From positions 176,133-240,132 of the forward strand of contig NW_024468534.1 of assembly GCF_001632365.1 (NCBI RefSeq): 64,000 nucleotides of DNA, in the 5' to 3' direction. Every line of letters starts with the position of its first letter. Within the stretch, counting starts at the first letter, position 1. The notes beneath the pieces were generated by a model that saw nothing but the letters and a program-made list of their open reading frames with translations, ran no database searches and was not told the DNA's origin. Below are positions 48,474-60,676 of this stretch, one piece after another. Made by a program: the position numbers and the translations under genes. Source of the DNA: Laetiporus sulphureus 93-53. Taxonomy: Eukaryota > Basidiomycota > Agaricomycetes > Polyporales > Laetiporaceae.

Positions 48474-50839
48474 GTCGATTCCAAGAGGCACGAGTCTGCG
48501 AACTCAACGCCACGCCACAGCCTGGTATCGTGGCGCGCGATGCGTCACGGTCTCGTGACCCGTGACAGTCTGGAAAGAGGCTTCAACTTAAGTTTTGCAT
48601 TCCTTTGCAAAATAAAGACCAGCTATGGCGACGTTCTGCTCAGCTTACAATTCAATTATTGACGACTCGTGGCGGGTTGAACCTTCGGAAAGGATCCGAC
48701 GATGATTGTCCTTTCCGCATGAACCTACCAAGTTATCGACGAACTTAATCGCACATGATGGCAATGACTTGTCGATCGAAAACTCCGGGTAGCTAGCTAC
48801 TAAAGTTCGGACCCAGTCTCCCTCTCACCTGACGTCCTCAGCGGAAGCCTGACCTCATTTAGCAGAGGGAAATATCTTCCTCTCAGCCAATACGAGAAAT
48901 AGACTCAACCTCGGAAGGCGTGACGCGGTGCTCGAGGTCTCTGCGGATCTATCCAGGCTCCAGAAATCGCAATTGTCCGAACTTCTGCAGCTATCGAGGT
49001 GCAACGTGTTTCTGAAACCGATGCCAAACCTCCGTATCCTCCGGGGAGGACTCGTCATAGCTATTGTGGACGCAGCTGCATCATCCTGATCAGCTTCTTT
49101 CTGCACAGCGTTGGATAAAGCCTAACCTTCGAAGGCCTAATTGCAGCCAAGGCTGTATCCTGCGGTCGTGGCATGCGCACACGTATGGTATGCCAGTCCC
49201 CACCGAGGGGTTACGGACTAATGCATAGCAAGTGCTCTTCTTTACCACGATGCACTGGCTCAGCCCCGAGGGTGAACGGGACTCTTGGGCTGCCGACACA
49301 GGATAGTGTGGAACGTGCTCGGAGACGCCTCGCTACGAATTCAGTGTCTCAAGTTCCCCGCCACGTGCTTACCACCGCTGTCTTCCTATCTTTCGGCCCA
49401 AGACCTGGAAGAACAAGATCTGCTTTTGCCAATATATCTCCCTCGTCCGATCGGGAGGAGGGAGAAGGCGCGAGGACTTCCTCTTCGCAGACATGTGGCA
49501 CGGGTCCAACTTGGTGACGCCGTGCGAGAAGCTCACGCGAAGTTCTGTGCTTTAGAAGAGAGTGTCGCATTAGCCTCTGTCTCTCTGCAGAGCAGGCTGA
49601 ACAGATTCATCACATCACCGGAAATGAATGCTGGATAAGCACAGCTTTCGGACTGACCGGCAGAAGGACTCGCGCTACACACTGCTTCAGCTTCAATTAC
49701 TCACAACGTGCTGTACATTGACTTCCATCCGCCATGCGCCTCCCCAACGCCGGTTGAACAGCGTACCTCACTAACGAACATATCGAGATCTCCCATTCAA
49801 TCATACCGGCCGTGATTACAGCGATGACACGACGTTTCCATGTCATGAATCGTTAATATTAGGGCCTATCGTCCGGCGTTCAACATTCTCCTATTGACGT
49901 CCAGCATCCGAGTTCTCGAGACGCGTCTGGTCTGCACCAAAGAACCAGTCCTCTTTCACAAAATACGTCCAAACCGGCTGCGACGATCATGAAAGAGCTC
50001 GTTCTAGGCACCTTCTGCCGCGTTTCAATACAGCCGGCTGAGGAGGCAGTCCATGCTCCCCATCGCGCATCGGGTATTGTACGGCGATTGGACATGTTCT
50101 TACCAAAGTTGCCATTGATTGACGCACCTCCTCTGATGCGTTTCATCAGCTATATACACTCTTGCGCCATCACCTTCAGATCTTGTAATGGCGGAATGCG
50201 CGCTCCCGATCAGACCAAAATCGTGCCAATGTCGGGCGCCTACCTGCGAGTGAACGACCACGGCGTCCGAGCTCGAGGTACGTTTTGATCGCTATTGCGT
50301 CTTTGCGCTCGGCTGTGGAGAACCAGTTCGTCATTGGCGTCCACGCATTCAGCTGGTGGACTGGTGGATGGTGCCTGGGGAATGCATTGAAGAAGACGGT
50401 ATCAAGTGGTTCTGGCTTCTCGTCCGCGTGCAACACCATAACCGGCGGGCTAGCACAGAACATTGGCTCGAGCAAGGACTTCTCGTGGAAATACCCGAGA
50501 GGCTTATCACGAAGCCTGCAACAACGGTCATGAGGTCCTGTACCTATTCATATGCGATGGGACGAGTAGCCTCCGCCAAGAAAATGGATTATTCAGTACA
50601 AATAACAGCAGAAGCGAATACAGCACCAGACGTCGGTTGCAGTACAGAACACGCGATGCAGTCCATGAGAAGAGAGGCACAAAGGCAGGAAGAACACTAA
50701 GTCGGTCAGCACAGTTACGGCTCAACACCGACGACACCGCACTCGAGTGAGCACGACGTGGCCGGCGATCGTGGTGCCCTAGCACTTCCGTCCGCCTTCG
50801 CTACCAAGTCAATGTCCGCGCAATAGGACGATCCGCGCG
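48474..50839. other. 2.4-kb gap with possible gene fragments
   Basis: No complete gene could be built. Two plus-strand stretches look somewhat coding: 48863-49089 (LEVSADLSRLQKSQLSELLQ and LKPMPNLRILRGG) and 49285-49638 (LPPLSSYLSAQDLEEQDLLL and PIYLPRPIGRREKARG). They are in the same orientation but not joined by clear splice sites. They could be exons of one divergent gene, remnants, or chance frames. No known domain is seen. Confidence 0.3.
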
Positions 50840-51912
50840 CTAGGGATGATCCTTCACTGCCCTTGCATATGCAGCAGCCGGGGACACTCCTTCCTCCTCG
50901 TCCCTTCCCTCGGCACCATCGGTACGACGCGAAGACCGAGATCGCAAGAGAATTCGACTTGCACCGACCACGCCCCGAATGCTCTGCGCGACCAGCCGAG
51001 TCGTCACCCACTGCGCTAGGGACATCCCGGGCAGGAGGTTCAGAAGATCCTGGAGCGTCACACGTCCATCGTAAGCCTGTGCAAGCGACGCATGCCAGAC
51101 GAGACAGAGCATATGCACACCTTGATGTCCCAGAAATCCCGGTGGTGCGTGATCTTCCCAGCGTCATTGAAGGACAGCCGAGTCATCATGGGAAGAGATA
51201 AGTGGAGAATAGACGGCGGAGGGCTCTGGCCGCCGTGTCCTCGCGCGCTGAGCGAAGGCGGTCGCGTTCTGTAGGGGAGGGACAAGGGGATGACGACGGA
51301 GTTTGACGTAGGTTCATTGGGTTGGAGCGACGACGAGAGGAGGCCAGGTAAGAGATCAATATGCAAGACGTGCTCCACGATCGTCTTCTGATGTCCGTCT
51401 GGAGTCGACTACATTAGCGCATCATGCAGGGCGCGCTCGTCCATTCAGCTGGCAGCCGATCGAGCACGGTGGTTGGGATGCGCCGACGGCGCTCGGCACC
51501 GTCGTCCAGCCACCACTGCGCACTCACCGAAGCTCTCGTTCTCGGCAACGTCGGTCACCTCGTTCCACATGCTCATGAACTTGAACCACGGATCGCCCCA
51601 CCCTCTTCCGCGCGACAGACCGAACATGCCGTAGAGGAGCGCGAGGGGGCGGGGGATGTCTAGTTGGGCGAGCTGGCTGGAGATCGCGTGTACGTCGGCG
51701 ATGACGGCGCGGGAGGAGGCGGTGACAAGGGGGTTCTCATACGTCGCGTTGGTCTCGTAGAATCGCTCGATCGCGTCCCATGTGGGGAGCGTAGGGCCGT
51801 AGACGAGCTCGCACACTTCGAGCGCAGTGTGGCGATGAGCAATCGATAGTGCAGAGGCCGTGTCGGGAGGTATTCCATCTGAGCCGGTGGGAAAACTGAC
51901 TGTGTTACTCAT
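50840..51912 (-). CDS. NTF2-like (SnoaL-type fold) protein of unknown function
   Basis: Starts MSNTVSFPTGSDGIPPDTAS, then a first exon with ALEVCELVYGPTLPTWDAIE, RFYETNATYENPLVTASSR and YGMFGLSRGRGWGDPWFKFM. After an intron (51401-51527) it continues DGHQKTIVEHVLHIDLLPGL, a Pro/Ser-rich insert, then PMMTRLSFNDAGKITHHRDF, and after a second intron DLLNLLPGMSLAQWVTTRLV and a charged tail. An N-terminal helix, a 'YxxxATYENPLV' strand and a late H-H-R-D-F-W motif are typical of the NTF2/SnoaL-like fold found in several fungal and plant proteins of unknown role. In-frame Met at 52212 would add a 100-residue low-quality N-terminus, probably untranslated. No catalytic claim is made. Confidence 0.8.
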
Positions 51913-54900
51913 TGCGCAGTGGTCAATGCTTTCCTCGCCGTCGTGCTCGTGGTCGTGCTCGCCGTGATGACTGGCTGTGGCAAAGTCGAACGTCGTGCAC
52001 AGCAAGCGCGGTGATCGTGATAGATCGAGGTCATCCTCGTGATTTCCACTCAGATCATGGTTAGGGTCTGTTGGGGTTAGGAGCTGCGACGGGAGCCCAC
52101 ACAATTTTCTGCCGTGTCTCGACTCTTCAAAGCATTCGATATCTCCATCAAGAGGCCTGTCACTGTGGCGCAAAAGTAATCCCCGCCTATCCGCTCCGCG
52201 TGCACCTGCCATTAATTACGGCCCAAGGCACGCGCGCACGCACGACATCCAGCTCCCGGGGATGTCAGGAATGCTGCCCTCGCCCAACACGGCTAGCACG
52301 GCCGCCGGGGACTGACGAATCGTCTCCTCAAAGGTTCCTTTGCTCATGCAGCACACCCATGTCCGCCGGTGCGAAGATGATTGGCCTGCGCGGGTCGCCG
52401 AGCGCCCTACCCTTCAGCAGAGATGCAGAGATTGCACCGGCGCTCAGATAGCGTGTGTCCTGTGAGTGTGACTTGCGTTTTTTGCTCACTGTCTGAACGA
52501 GAGGCTGCACGTGTAACGTTGCCTGTGCCTAGCGGCCGACAAGCAGGGCGGTGGGGAGAGTGTGGGGCCACCCCGTAACCGACGACTAGCCGCCTTGCGG
52601 CTCGCACGAGCGACCCCGCGCGGGAGAAGAAGCTTGCTTATGAAACGCCGACACGTACTCAAGTCGTACCTACGAGCGTGCGCGCGCACACATGACGTCG
52701 CTGCCATTGTCCTAAGCCAGCCCGCACTATGCACTAAACTCGACAAGCAACATTTTGTAGGTGTAGGGCGACATTTCCATGTCCGAACGGACTGACAGGC
52801 TGTTGCACTCGGGCTGCGGACGAGTCGCTTGTCCTTAGGCTCAGCAAGCACGTACCATAAGCGAGGGAAGCCTCGCGCACTGCCGTCGTACGTACACAAT
52901 GCGGGCCTACCCACACGCTAGAGGTGCTACGTACTGAATTGCAGCGGTGACACGCGTAATTATAGGCAAGGTGCATTCTCCCTCGTCCCGGTTCCGCGCG
53001 ATCACATGCATGCACCGGGAACTTAGTGTGTGGTTGTGTGGACGTTCCACCGCAGAAGTTCTGAAGAGGGGACTACAAATGCACGTTCAAGTTCGACGGC
53101 CCTTGGTCCCCGGCACGGAGGGCTAGACACAGCACAATAAGCGAAAAAGCCAGCGATACGGCGCAGGTATCCCTTACTCTGCATGACACGGCCCATGCAT
53201 TGTGGACGTTTTTCGCAGACAAAAGGGGAACGAATTCGAAGTGAGCCAGTTCCTGACGCCAGTGCCGCGGGCTTTGCCGTGCATTCACACCTACGCGCGC
53301 TTTATGCCACCTCTCGCTGGCCATGTCGAGGCGAAATCCAGATACGAGATAGTTGGGAAGCTTGCTTCTGCCGTTAGCAGCTCTCGTCCTCCTGTATGCC
53401 GGAGTCCACATAATCCCTCCTGGCGCGTGCAGAAGTATGGAAGCACTCGCGCAGATTGGCGAGGCGTCTTCGGACGGAGCTAACTGCTCTACAATCGCTC
53501 CTCCACTTGCAGGTGCCAGGTGCCTGTAGGGTGTGACGCCCATAAATAGATATCCAGACATCCAGGACTTACAACGCATGCACAGCACAGCACAGCATCC
53601 ATTACCACTTCAGACGCTGCGATATTTGTTTTCCATCAGCTATCTTCCTAGGATACACTGCAATGCATAATGTCAGCTGCGATGAGATATCAATTGATAG
53701 CGTTGGGCTGCTCGAGCTCGCCCAACAGCGCTGCGTCCACGTCACGCGGCATCCCGCGCGCGAGTTCGAGGCACGCGTGCCAGATGTGAAACACGTCGTC
53801 CATTCTCTCCTGCCCTCCTGGGCTTCCTGATCACCGCTACCGCTACCGTACCCTCGGGGCACACCAGCCCCAGCTTCCTGCAGCCCAAGACTGCCGGAGA
53901 TACCAAGCGGGGGGCTAAGCCGTACTCGCAGATACACAAAGCCTAAGCAGGAAGGCCAGAGTGACGTCCGGGAAGCAAGCAGCATTATGGCATCATCCGA
54001 AGAAGCCTGCGAGTTCGTAGGCTGTGCTCCGAGAACGCGGTCTTTTCGAACCGCAGTATTGTATGAATGAACGATATCGACCAGCCCTGCTTCTTCGTGT
54101 CCCTCTTCCGCAAGATAAGCCCACGCGAGCGCATCTCGACTCGCGAGGCCGCGAGCACCGCAGCTTAGGCAAGCCGGCGGGCGCCAACCAGAGTTCTCCA
54201 GGATCCAGGACAGGTTCGGCGAAGGCAGCAGGTCGCCGGGGTCGCGTGCGCGCGTGCGCCACAGTCGCGTTCGTCCGAGGATTAGCAGGACATGGGGGAT
54301 CAGCGTGGGGTCAAAGAGGAAAAAAGCCCGGCGCTGCGTGAAGGATTCGCCGCCGCCCAGCACCCGAGAACCGCGGCGGAGTGGTTTCGCTCCCCTATTA
54401 GCCCCTAGCCTGCAGATGGCTCACAATAGCACGGACGGGCATGGCGCGGGCGGTGGTGTGGTGTAGTGGCTCCCTGTTTCATGAGAGAAGAACGTGGGGC
54501 CCCCAAGGACGCCGCAGACTCGTCTGTATTGCGGTACAGCCTCTGCTTCTGCGGTGCGGATCCGGGAGAGCCATATGTCCCAGTCATGCGTGGCGGAAAT
54601 AGGCCAGGGAGCAGGCAGAGTTCGCCGGATATAGAGAGATTGTACGAGTGGCATTGTGGACCCGGGGTGGTAGCTCGGGGCGACGGGGTGGAGTGAGCGA
54701 ACTGAGGATCCGCGGAAGAGCGCCGTGATGTTTGTGTCGACCCAGACGGCTAGCAACCAGATTACGGTCTTCCGGCAATAAAAGTACGTACAGCCAACGA
54801 CGCTTGCGACGAGCTGTTTCTGTCAGGGGATGGCCGGACATCCGTCCAAGATGCCGACGGCCCATGGGGAACTGCGTTTGGCGGGATGGCGCCGCGTCTG

Positions 54901-56531
54901 AGTGTGCACTTGTTGAAACGTTGACTTGTCACGGTGGTTAGCGCGCCACCATCCCACGAACGTCGCACTGGCTGGGAGATCGTAAGCCCCGCGCCCAGAA
55001 GTATCCGCGTCCGCGTCCCTGTCGCGCTGCAAAAAAAAGGAAGAAGACAAGCGCAAAAGCGTTGAGCTCGGAAGATTAAGCATTTTTTCCGCGGGTTCAT
55101 GTGCGCGTCGGGCGCATTAATAGGGCGCAGTAACCAGTTTGTAATCGGCGGATTAAATTGGGCGGCTCAGTGTCAGTGCGAGTGCGCGCCGGGTCATCTT
55201 AGACTTTGCGTTCGTCGTGGTGCTGGCGCACCGCTGACCTCCCGCTGAATACGGTTTCGCCCACAATATTTTCCCCAGAATGGTGGCCTCCCATGTAGCC
55301 TCCCCACTTGAGCGCGCATTCGACCCGCCTCGACTCCACTTCTTCTCAACGCCAGTCCGCGTTGCAAATTTGCGCTCGGTACCAATCCTCGGGCAGGGTC
55401 CTCGAGATAGCAGCCGTGCGGATATGTTATGTGTGGCGAAACGCTGAGGCGGGGTCGGGTGGCCGCCCTATACCCTCGACGTCCTAGCAGCGCACACGCG
55501 CAAGTCTTAGTCCAGGCACGCGGACTTCGGGCGGGAAGAGCAGGAAAAGGATAAACGAACACCACGTACAGAAAACATACACCGCTTTCAACGGCGGGAG
55601 GCCGCCCCCAAAAAAGACAAACGAATACTACACATCACGGCTATCGTACGATGCACCACGCCTTCCTCCAGCCGAGTGTCTCCCACGCAGCACGCGGCGC
55701 CGCCCCGACGGCCCGCCTAGCGACGTCACCGCGTGCTCTCCACTACACGGCGCGCGCGGCGCCGGCGCACACCAACGCCACAACCGTGCAGGGAGGCGTC
55801 GCCGATCTCGATGCCCACCATCCCTCCCATCACGCCACCGACGCGACGAAGCCCCGCGACAACCATTTACGCATACCCACACGCACGCATACGTAAGCGT
55901 CCGCGCCAGAACTCTCAAATTTCACGCACAAGGCCAGACAAGCAAGCGCTCGTCTGAGATGTAAAAATTCTTCTTTCTGCATTCCTTGTAAGATCTCCTT
56001 ATACGCTACGATTACACAGACTATGCAAATGAGACGGGGCAACTTATACGACACACAGTTATCATAAATAGATAGGGGAGGAGGGGCGGGTACGCGCAAA
56101 GTCCGAACACCGAAACCTGGATGAGCACCGGTGCAACGACGAACCCAATAAGTAACGAAAGAATAAAAAAAAGTCAGACTCCAAGAAACCAACCGAGAGA
56201 GATGAAGAGCATGCGAGTGTATAGAGTCGTTCGTGGTGAGAGTGCAAGCCGAGTGATACAGTGAGCGCGCACGGCGCAGCAGCTATAAAACAGTACAGGG
56301 CGTCGTCGCGCCGCGGCGGCGGGTCTTTTGGCCATGCCCCGCGCGGTGGGTGGGTTGGTATGGGCCGTTTTGCAGGTATCGATATCGGTCCGCCGGTGGC
56401 GACAGCAGACGCGAGCGGTGGTGTACAGCAGCAGCGTGGCGAATAGATAAGATGGACGAACGAAAACGATCAGGCGAATGCGAAAAAAAGCCGCGCAACT
56501 CTAAGACGATTCATGATAAAGCAAGAGACAG
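51913..56531. other. 4.6-kb gene-poor interval
   Basis: Between the NTF2-like gene and the GATA factor. It includes the 3' region of the GATA gene (about 55.9-56.5 kb). Some frames look weakly coding, for example minus 53695-53815 (MDDVFHIWHACLELARGMPR then DVDAALLGELEQPNAIN and a stop). Also minus 54421-54780, where a 42-nt GT..AG intron could be present. None could be joined into a complete gene or matched to a family. No TIR element was found. Confidence 0.35.
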
Positions 56532-58269
56532 TTAGGCCATGACGGCCTTGTGCGGCTTCGCGTTCTTGGCCGACCCGAGGTCCCCCGCTTGGAGCGGTAT
56601 GCTCTGCCACCCGGTCACCTCAGCCATCGGAAGCGACCCATGGCGGAACATCTCGTCCTGCGTCTGCGGCTGCCCAGAGTAGTACGGCATCGTCGCAGAC
56701 TTGCGCGGCGCCATGTGCGGTGACGGCGTCAGCGACGCAATGTCCGTCAACGGGGCGTTTGGCAGACGGATCCCGCCCTCCGACCCCATGAGAGGTGGCG
56801 ACTGCGAGTTGATATCCCGGGGAATGGGGTACGTCTGCGACGCTGGCGAACCCATAGACGAGGACGGGGCAGACCCTGAAGAGTAGACAGAGACTGGATG
56901 AATACAAGCGAAATTAACACCGTCTCGAGCGCGGCAAAACGCGGCGCTGCTCACCATTATCGTCCCAGTCGCTTGTCGCACCGCCCGATACGGAAGAGCT
57001 CGTCGAAGAGACCGACGATCGCCGCGGCATCATGCCGCCCGCCGCAGCCTCCATCTCGCTCTCGCGCGGCTCCTTCTTGACCATGGGCGCCATCTTGCCC
57101 GCCTTGGGGCTCCCGTTCGCGGTAGTCTTGGGCTGTTTTCGCGACTTGCTCCCTGCACGAAGCTCATCGAAGCGCAGTGGGCGTGGGCGCAGGTGCGTGC
57201 GCTCGTACAGGCCGCACTTGTTGCAGACGATCTTGCCCGGGTTGAGCGTCGAGCGCCGCCAGCTGGGCGGCTCCGTCGTGTGGCAGTTGAAACAGCGCCG
57301 CCGCAAGTACTGCGTCTCCTTCGACGCTGCGTCGTCCGTGTGCTGCACGAGCAGGCCGTTGTGGGGCGGCAGGCAAGGAAGCGGAGGCATGCCTGTCGAG
57401 CCCGGCCGGCAGTAGCCAGTCTGGGAGGGCACGATGACGGGAGCGTCTTCCGTTTTGATGCCGTCGAGGTGACGATAGTCCTGATAGTGCGCATGCGGCG
57501 AGTGCACGCTGTGCGCAAAGGGCTCGAGGGGCTCGATCATCGCCATCTGTGGCGAGCCGTCGAGGGAGAGCGGCTCGCTGTAGACGGTGCTCGGGCGCGA
57601 GCCGTACGGGCTGCCGCAGAGCGAGTCGTGGTCGTTCATGTATGGTGGCGGGGTGTACATGGGCTCGGCGCGGTCCTGGCGGACGTAGGGGAAGGTGTTG
57701 CGGCGGGTCATGGCGATGTCGTGCATGTGGCGCATGCCGTGCAGCAGGGGAGAGTCGCCATGGGCGGTCTGGGGCATGTGGGCCCAGTGCCCCGGGGGCG
57801 GCAGCGCAGAGCGGCGGTGGTGGTCGGCGTACGGGTCGTGGGTGACGTTGTGCTCGGACATGTCCTGGTCGTAGAGCTCGTCGAGGAGAGAGCCGCGAGA
57901 GCTGGGCGGGTTGTAGGACGCGGGGTAGGGCGCGGACCAGATGTGGGCGGCCTCGAGGGTGTGGCTCTCGGGGACGACGCCGTGCTCGTCATGGGAGTTG
58001 TCGAAGAGGTACCGGGGCGGAGCGAGGTCGATGGAGGACTTGTAGTGGGGGGAGGGAGCGAAGGACGCGTGCATGTCGTGTGCGGCGAGGGAGGCGGGGG
58101 AGGGTGTGCGGGGAGTGGACGCGTCAGAGTAGGGGGAGCAGTCGAAGAGTAGCGGTTCCATGCGCGGAGGCGGGACGGCAGAAGAGCAGTGGCACGTTGC
58201 GTGAAGGGGAGGCAGCGGTGGCTTGAGCGAGTCTTGGTCGAGGCGTTTTGAGCTGCCCGTGCGCGCCAT
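56532..58269 (-). CDS. GATA-type zinc finger transcription factor
   Basis: A long His/Pro/Ser-rich N-terminal region (residues 1 to about 320) precedes one GATA finger: C-F-N-C, then HTTEPPSWRRSTLNPGKIV, then C-N-K-C, followed by the basic tail GLYERTHLRPRPLRFDELRA and GSKSRKQPK. Spacing is C-x2-C-x19-C-x2-C; the common fungal spacing is 17 or 18. After a short intron (about 56890-56960) there is a Ser/Pro-rich C-terminus ending NAKPHKAVMA. The acidic Ser-rich block before the intron (SSVSSTSSSVSGGATSDWDD) is a likely phospho-region. The start may be Met1 or the downstream MEPLLFDCS. Target genes cannot be told from sequence. Confidence 0.92.
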
Positions 58270-58848
58270 CCGGGGTCCTGCCCTCCCATCCTGTGCCCTG
58301 CCCAGAACGGCTTAGCGCCCTCCCACAATCCCTCGCGCCGGCCATCCCCTCCCGGCTCTCCCTCTCCTCCTTTCCCCCTCCACCGCCCACACCCCAGCAG
58401 CACGCACCGCGGATGCGCAGGACACAAAGTTCGCCGCCTGCGCACGCGCGCGGACCTCTCGCCCGCAGCGTGACACGCTCCCACGCCCGTGACCCTAGTT
58501 ACGCCAATTTCCAATGTATCTGCGTGACATCGCACATTCCATATATGGGGAGCCTGAACTGAGGTGTGCTCTCATCTCAAAGAGATCTCTCGATTCAATG
58601 TCCCCCGCCGAAGATCTCTCGGTTGCTGCCGCCGTCTCTGTTACTCCATAGCGACCGCCCTCGTCCAATCCCCGCCCCTCCCAGTCCCCGGCGTCTACCT
58701 CGTCCCCTCCCCCGGCTCCCGCGCGCCCACAGTGCCACACGCAGGCTCCTCCCCTGTCTGATCCTCTCCTGCCTATCTCGGCCAGCACTCCTCCGCCACC
58801 GCAGTGCCTCCTCCGTCCGTTTCACCTCCGCCCCATCTCGCCATCCTC
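58270..58848. other. Tandem intergenic, GATA promoter and ING 3' region
   Basis: GC-rich, pyrimidine-rich on the plus strand (58.62-58.85 kb is strongly C/T-biased). That tract is the 3' side of the ING gene and upstream of the GATA gene. No coding signal is claimed. Confidence 0.45.
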
Positions 58849-60676
58849 TCACTTCTTTCGCCCCTTGCGCCCACCGCCCACTGCGCCTCCCCCAAGCCCT
58901 TTCTTCATGTTCGCTGTGCATTCCTCGCAGAACCAGTTCTCGGGCAGTGGCGGTTTCAAATTCACGCAGTTCAGGTGGAACTGTCCATGACGTCCATGTC
59001 AGCATGCTTCGCAGCCAGTACGCTCGACCTACTCACCCATTGGTACCGGCAGTTGGGGTTGTCGCATCCGATCATCTAAATTGTACACAATCCCCGCCGC
59101 CACAGTCAGTAAGGAATGCATGCCCTCCATAAAGAAGCAACCGTCCACTTGGGCGTAACCCCGGGCGCTCCGGTTGACACGTACCTCCCCGTAGGACAAT
59201 TTCTGGCAGAAACAGTACAGCTCCTTATCCTCTGCGTCACCCCCTTCTTCTGCCCCTTCCTCGAGGTCCTCTTCACCTTCCGCATCTTCATCCGCATCCA
59301 GCCCGACAGACGCCGTCACGCGCCGCGTGCGTAGCGGCGACTGGCGAGTGTGTACCTGTTGCGACAACCTGGACCGCTGCCCCATGCCGTAACTACTTAC
59401 CGACATGGGCGCGGGGCTCGGAAGCTTAATGCTCCCCGCGGACGCCGTTGCGCCCACCCGCCGCCCTGATTACGTACGTCGAATTTCCAGTAAAGCAGAG
59501 TCGTGCAACCAATCGAATAAGAGAATCCCCGTTAGGTTCGGACGTGAAGTGGAAAGCATTTGTGAAGAAACCAGAACCATGCCAACACGTTGCGTAAGAC
59601 GATCGTCAGATATGAGTCTCCACCCAAAATCGAAGCAGCACGCACTCTTCTGCAGAGGCCCAGAGCTCGCCGCCGGCGACGGGGATGCCTCTCTAATTGT
59701 AATTGCGCTCTTGAGGCTCTCGTTGATTTTTTCAACCGACGTCTTGGGCGTCAGGCTTGCGTAATAGCCAGCCTGCACTTCTGGCGCCACGTCGCCTTGA
59801 AGCACGAGCACCCGGCTCAAGTCATGATCCAACCGCGCACGCGCCCGCTGGACCAGCTTCACCATCCGTTCGGAGAGCGCTATCTTCTCCGCGGCAAGCT
59901 GGTCGATTTCCGCATAGTGAGCGGCGATGGCGTGTGGGATCGCGCCATCCTTCGGCGAGAGGATCTGGCCCGGGGCAGACGATCGCAGTGAATGTCGGAT
60001 GTACTTGGCACTTTCCTTCTGTATCTCTTGTTGTAGTTCTGCTCGACAGGAACGGCAAGAGTGTCCAGAGGTGCAGTGACGAGGCAGTATAGATGTATCG
60101 TATTATAGGAACAACGAATTTGGGCGAAAGTGTCGAGGTTGCATCGCGAGGAGAAAGGATTTCCGAAATCGACAACAAAACGCATCAGAACAGCCACGAA
60201 AGACAACGCCAGATGTGAGTACAACGCAGCAGTCAAGAGTACAAGGAGTCGACGCACCGTGCGAACGAATATCGCGGTGTTTGATCTCTGCGAGGAGATG
60301 TTGCGTCTCGTTTGGCAAGTTGTCCAAACCTAAGATGGCGGGAGATATATGATGATGGACGAGACGGGTTAGCGACCACTCTCAATGTTAATTAGGCGAT
60401 GTGATGACCGACGCCGCCACCGACGTGAACGAGATCAAATGAGTGATCGACCGTGCGTGTTAGTAACCGGCAGCCCCAGCGTGATGTGGCACGTTGTGTA
60501 CCCTTGGGGGACCAGGGGACACTCTGGCGAGGCGTGCGCGGTGGCCTATCTTGTGGCACGGAAGATTCATGTGATCGCGTGTGGCGGGCGGAAAGGGGTG
60601 ATGTAAAGGGCGTGCGACACTTACTAGAAATGTATTCCGCCGCAATGCTTGCTGCTTCCTCCAGATTCGCGTTCAT
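58849..60676 (-). CDS. ING-family PHD finger protein (Yng/Pho23 type)
   Basis: Subunit of a histone acetyltransferase or deacetylase complex that reads H3K4 methylation. Seen: N-terminal ING helices MNANLEEAASIAAEYIS, LDNLPNETQHLLAEIKHRDI, AIPHAIAAHYAEIDQLAAEK, IALSERMVKLVQRARARLDH; a Ser/Pro-rich linker with an acidic run (DADEDAEGEEDLEEGAEEGG); then the PHD finger [40 protein letters not shown], FCEEC. It ends with a basic tail, VGGGRKGRKK, the polybasic region of ING proteins. The aromatic-cage and zinc ligands look complete. The first intron (about 60331-60625) is unusually long. NuA4 (Yng2) versus Rpd3 (Pho23) is not decided. Confidence 0.94.

Noticed and set aside
48863..49638. Mating-type homeodomain (HD) locus
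   Set aside because: No WFxNxR homeodomain core is present and the usual MIP neighbour is absent.
53602..54363. 253-codon minus-strand open frame
   Set aside because: Other frames of the same GC-rich DNA are also open, composition is odd, and no motif or splice logic supports it.
57193..58152. 319-codon plus-strand frame opposite the GATA factor
   Set aside because: Val/Arg/Gly-rich antisense shadow of the His/Pro-rich coding strand.
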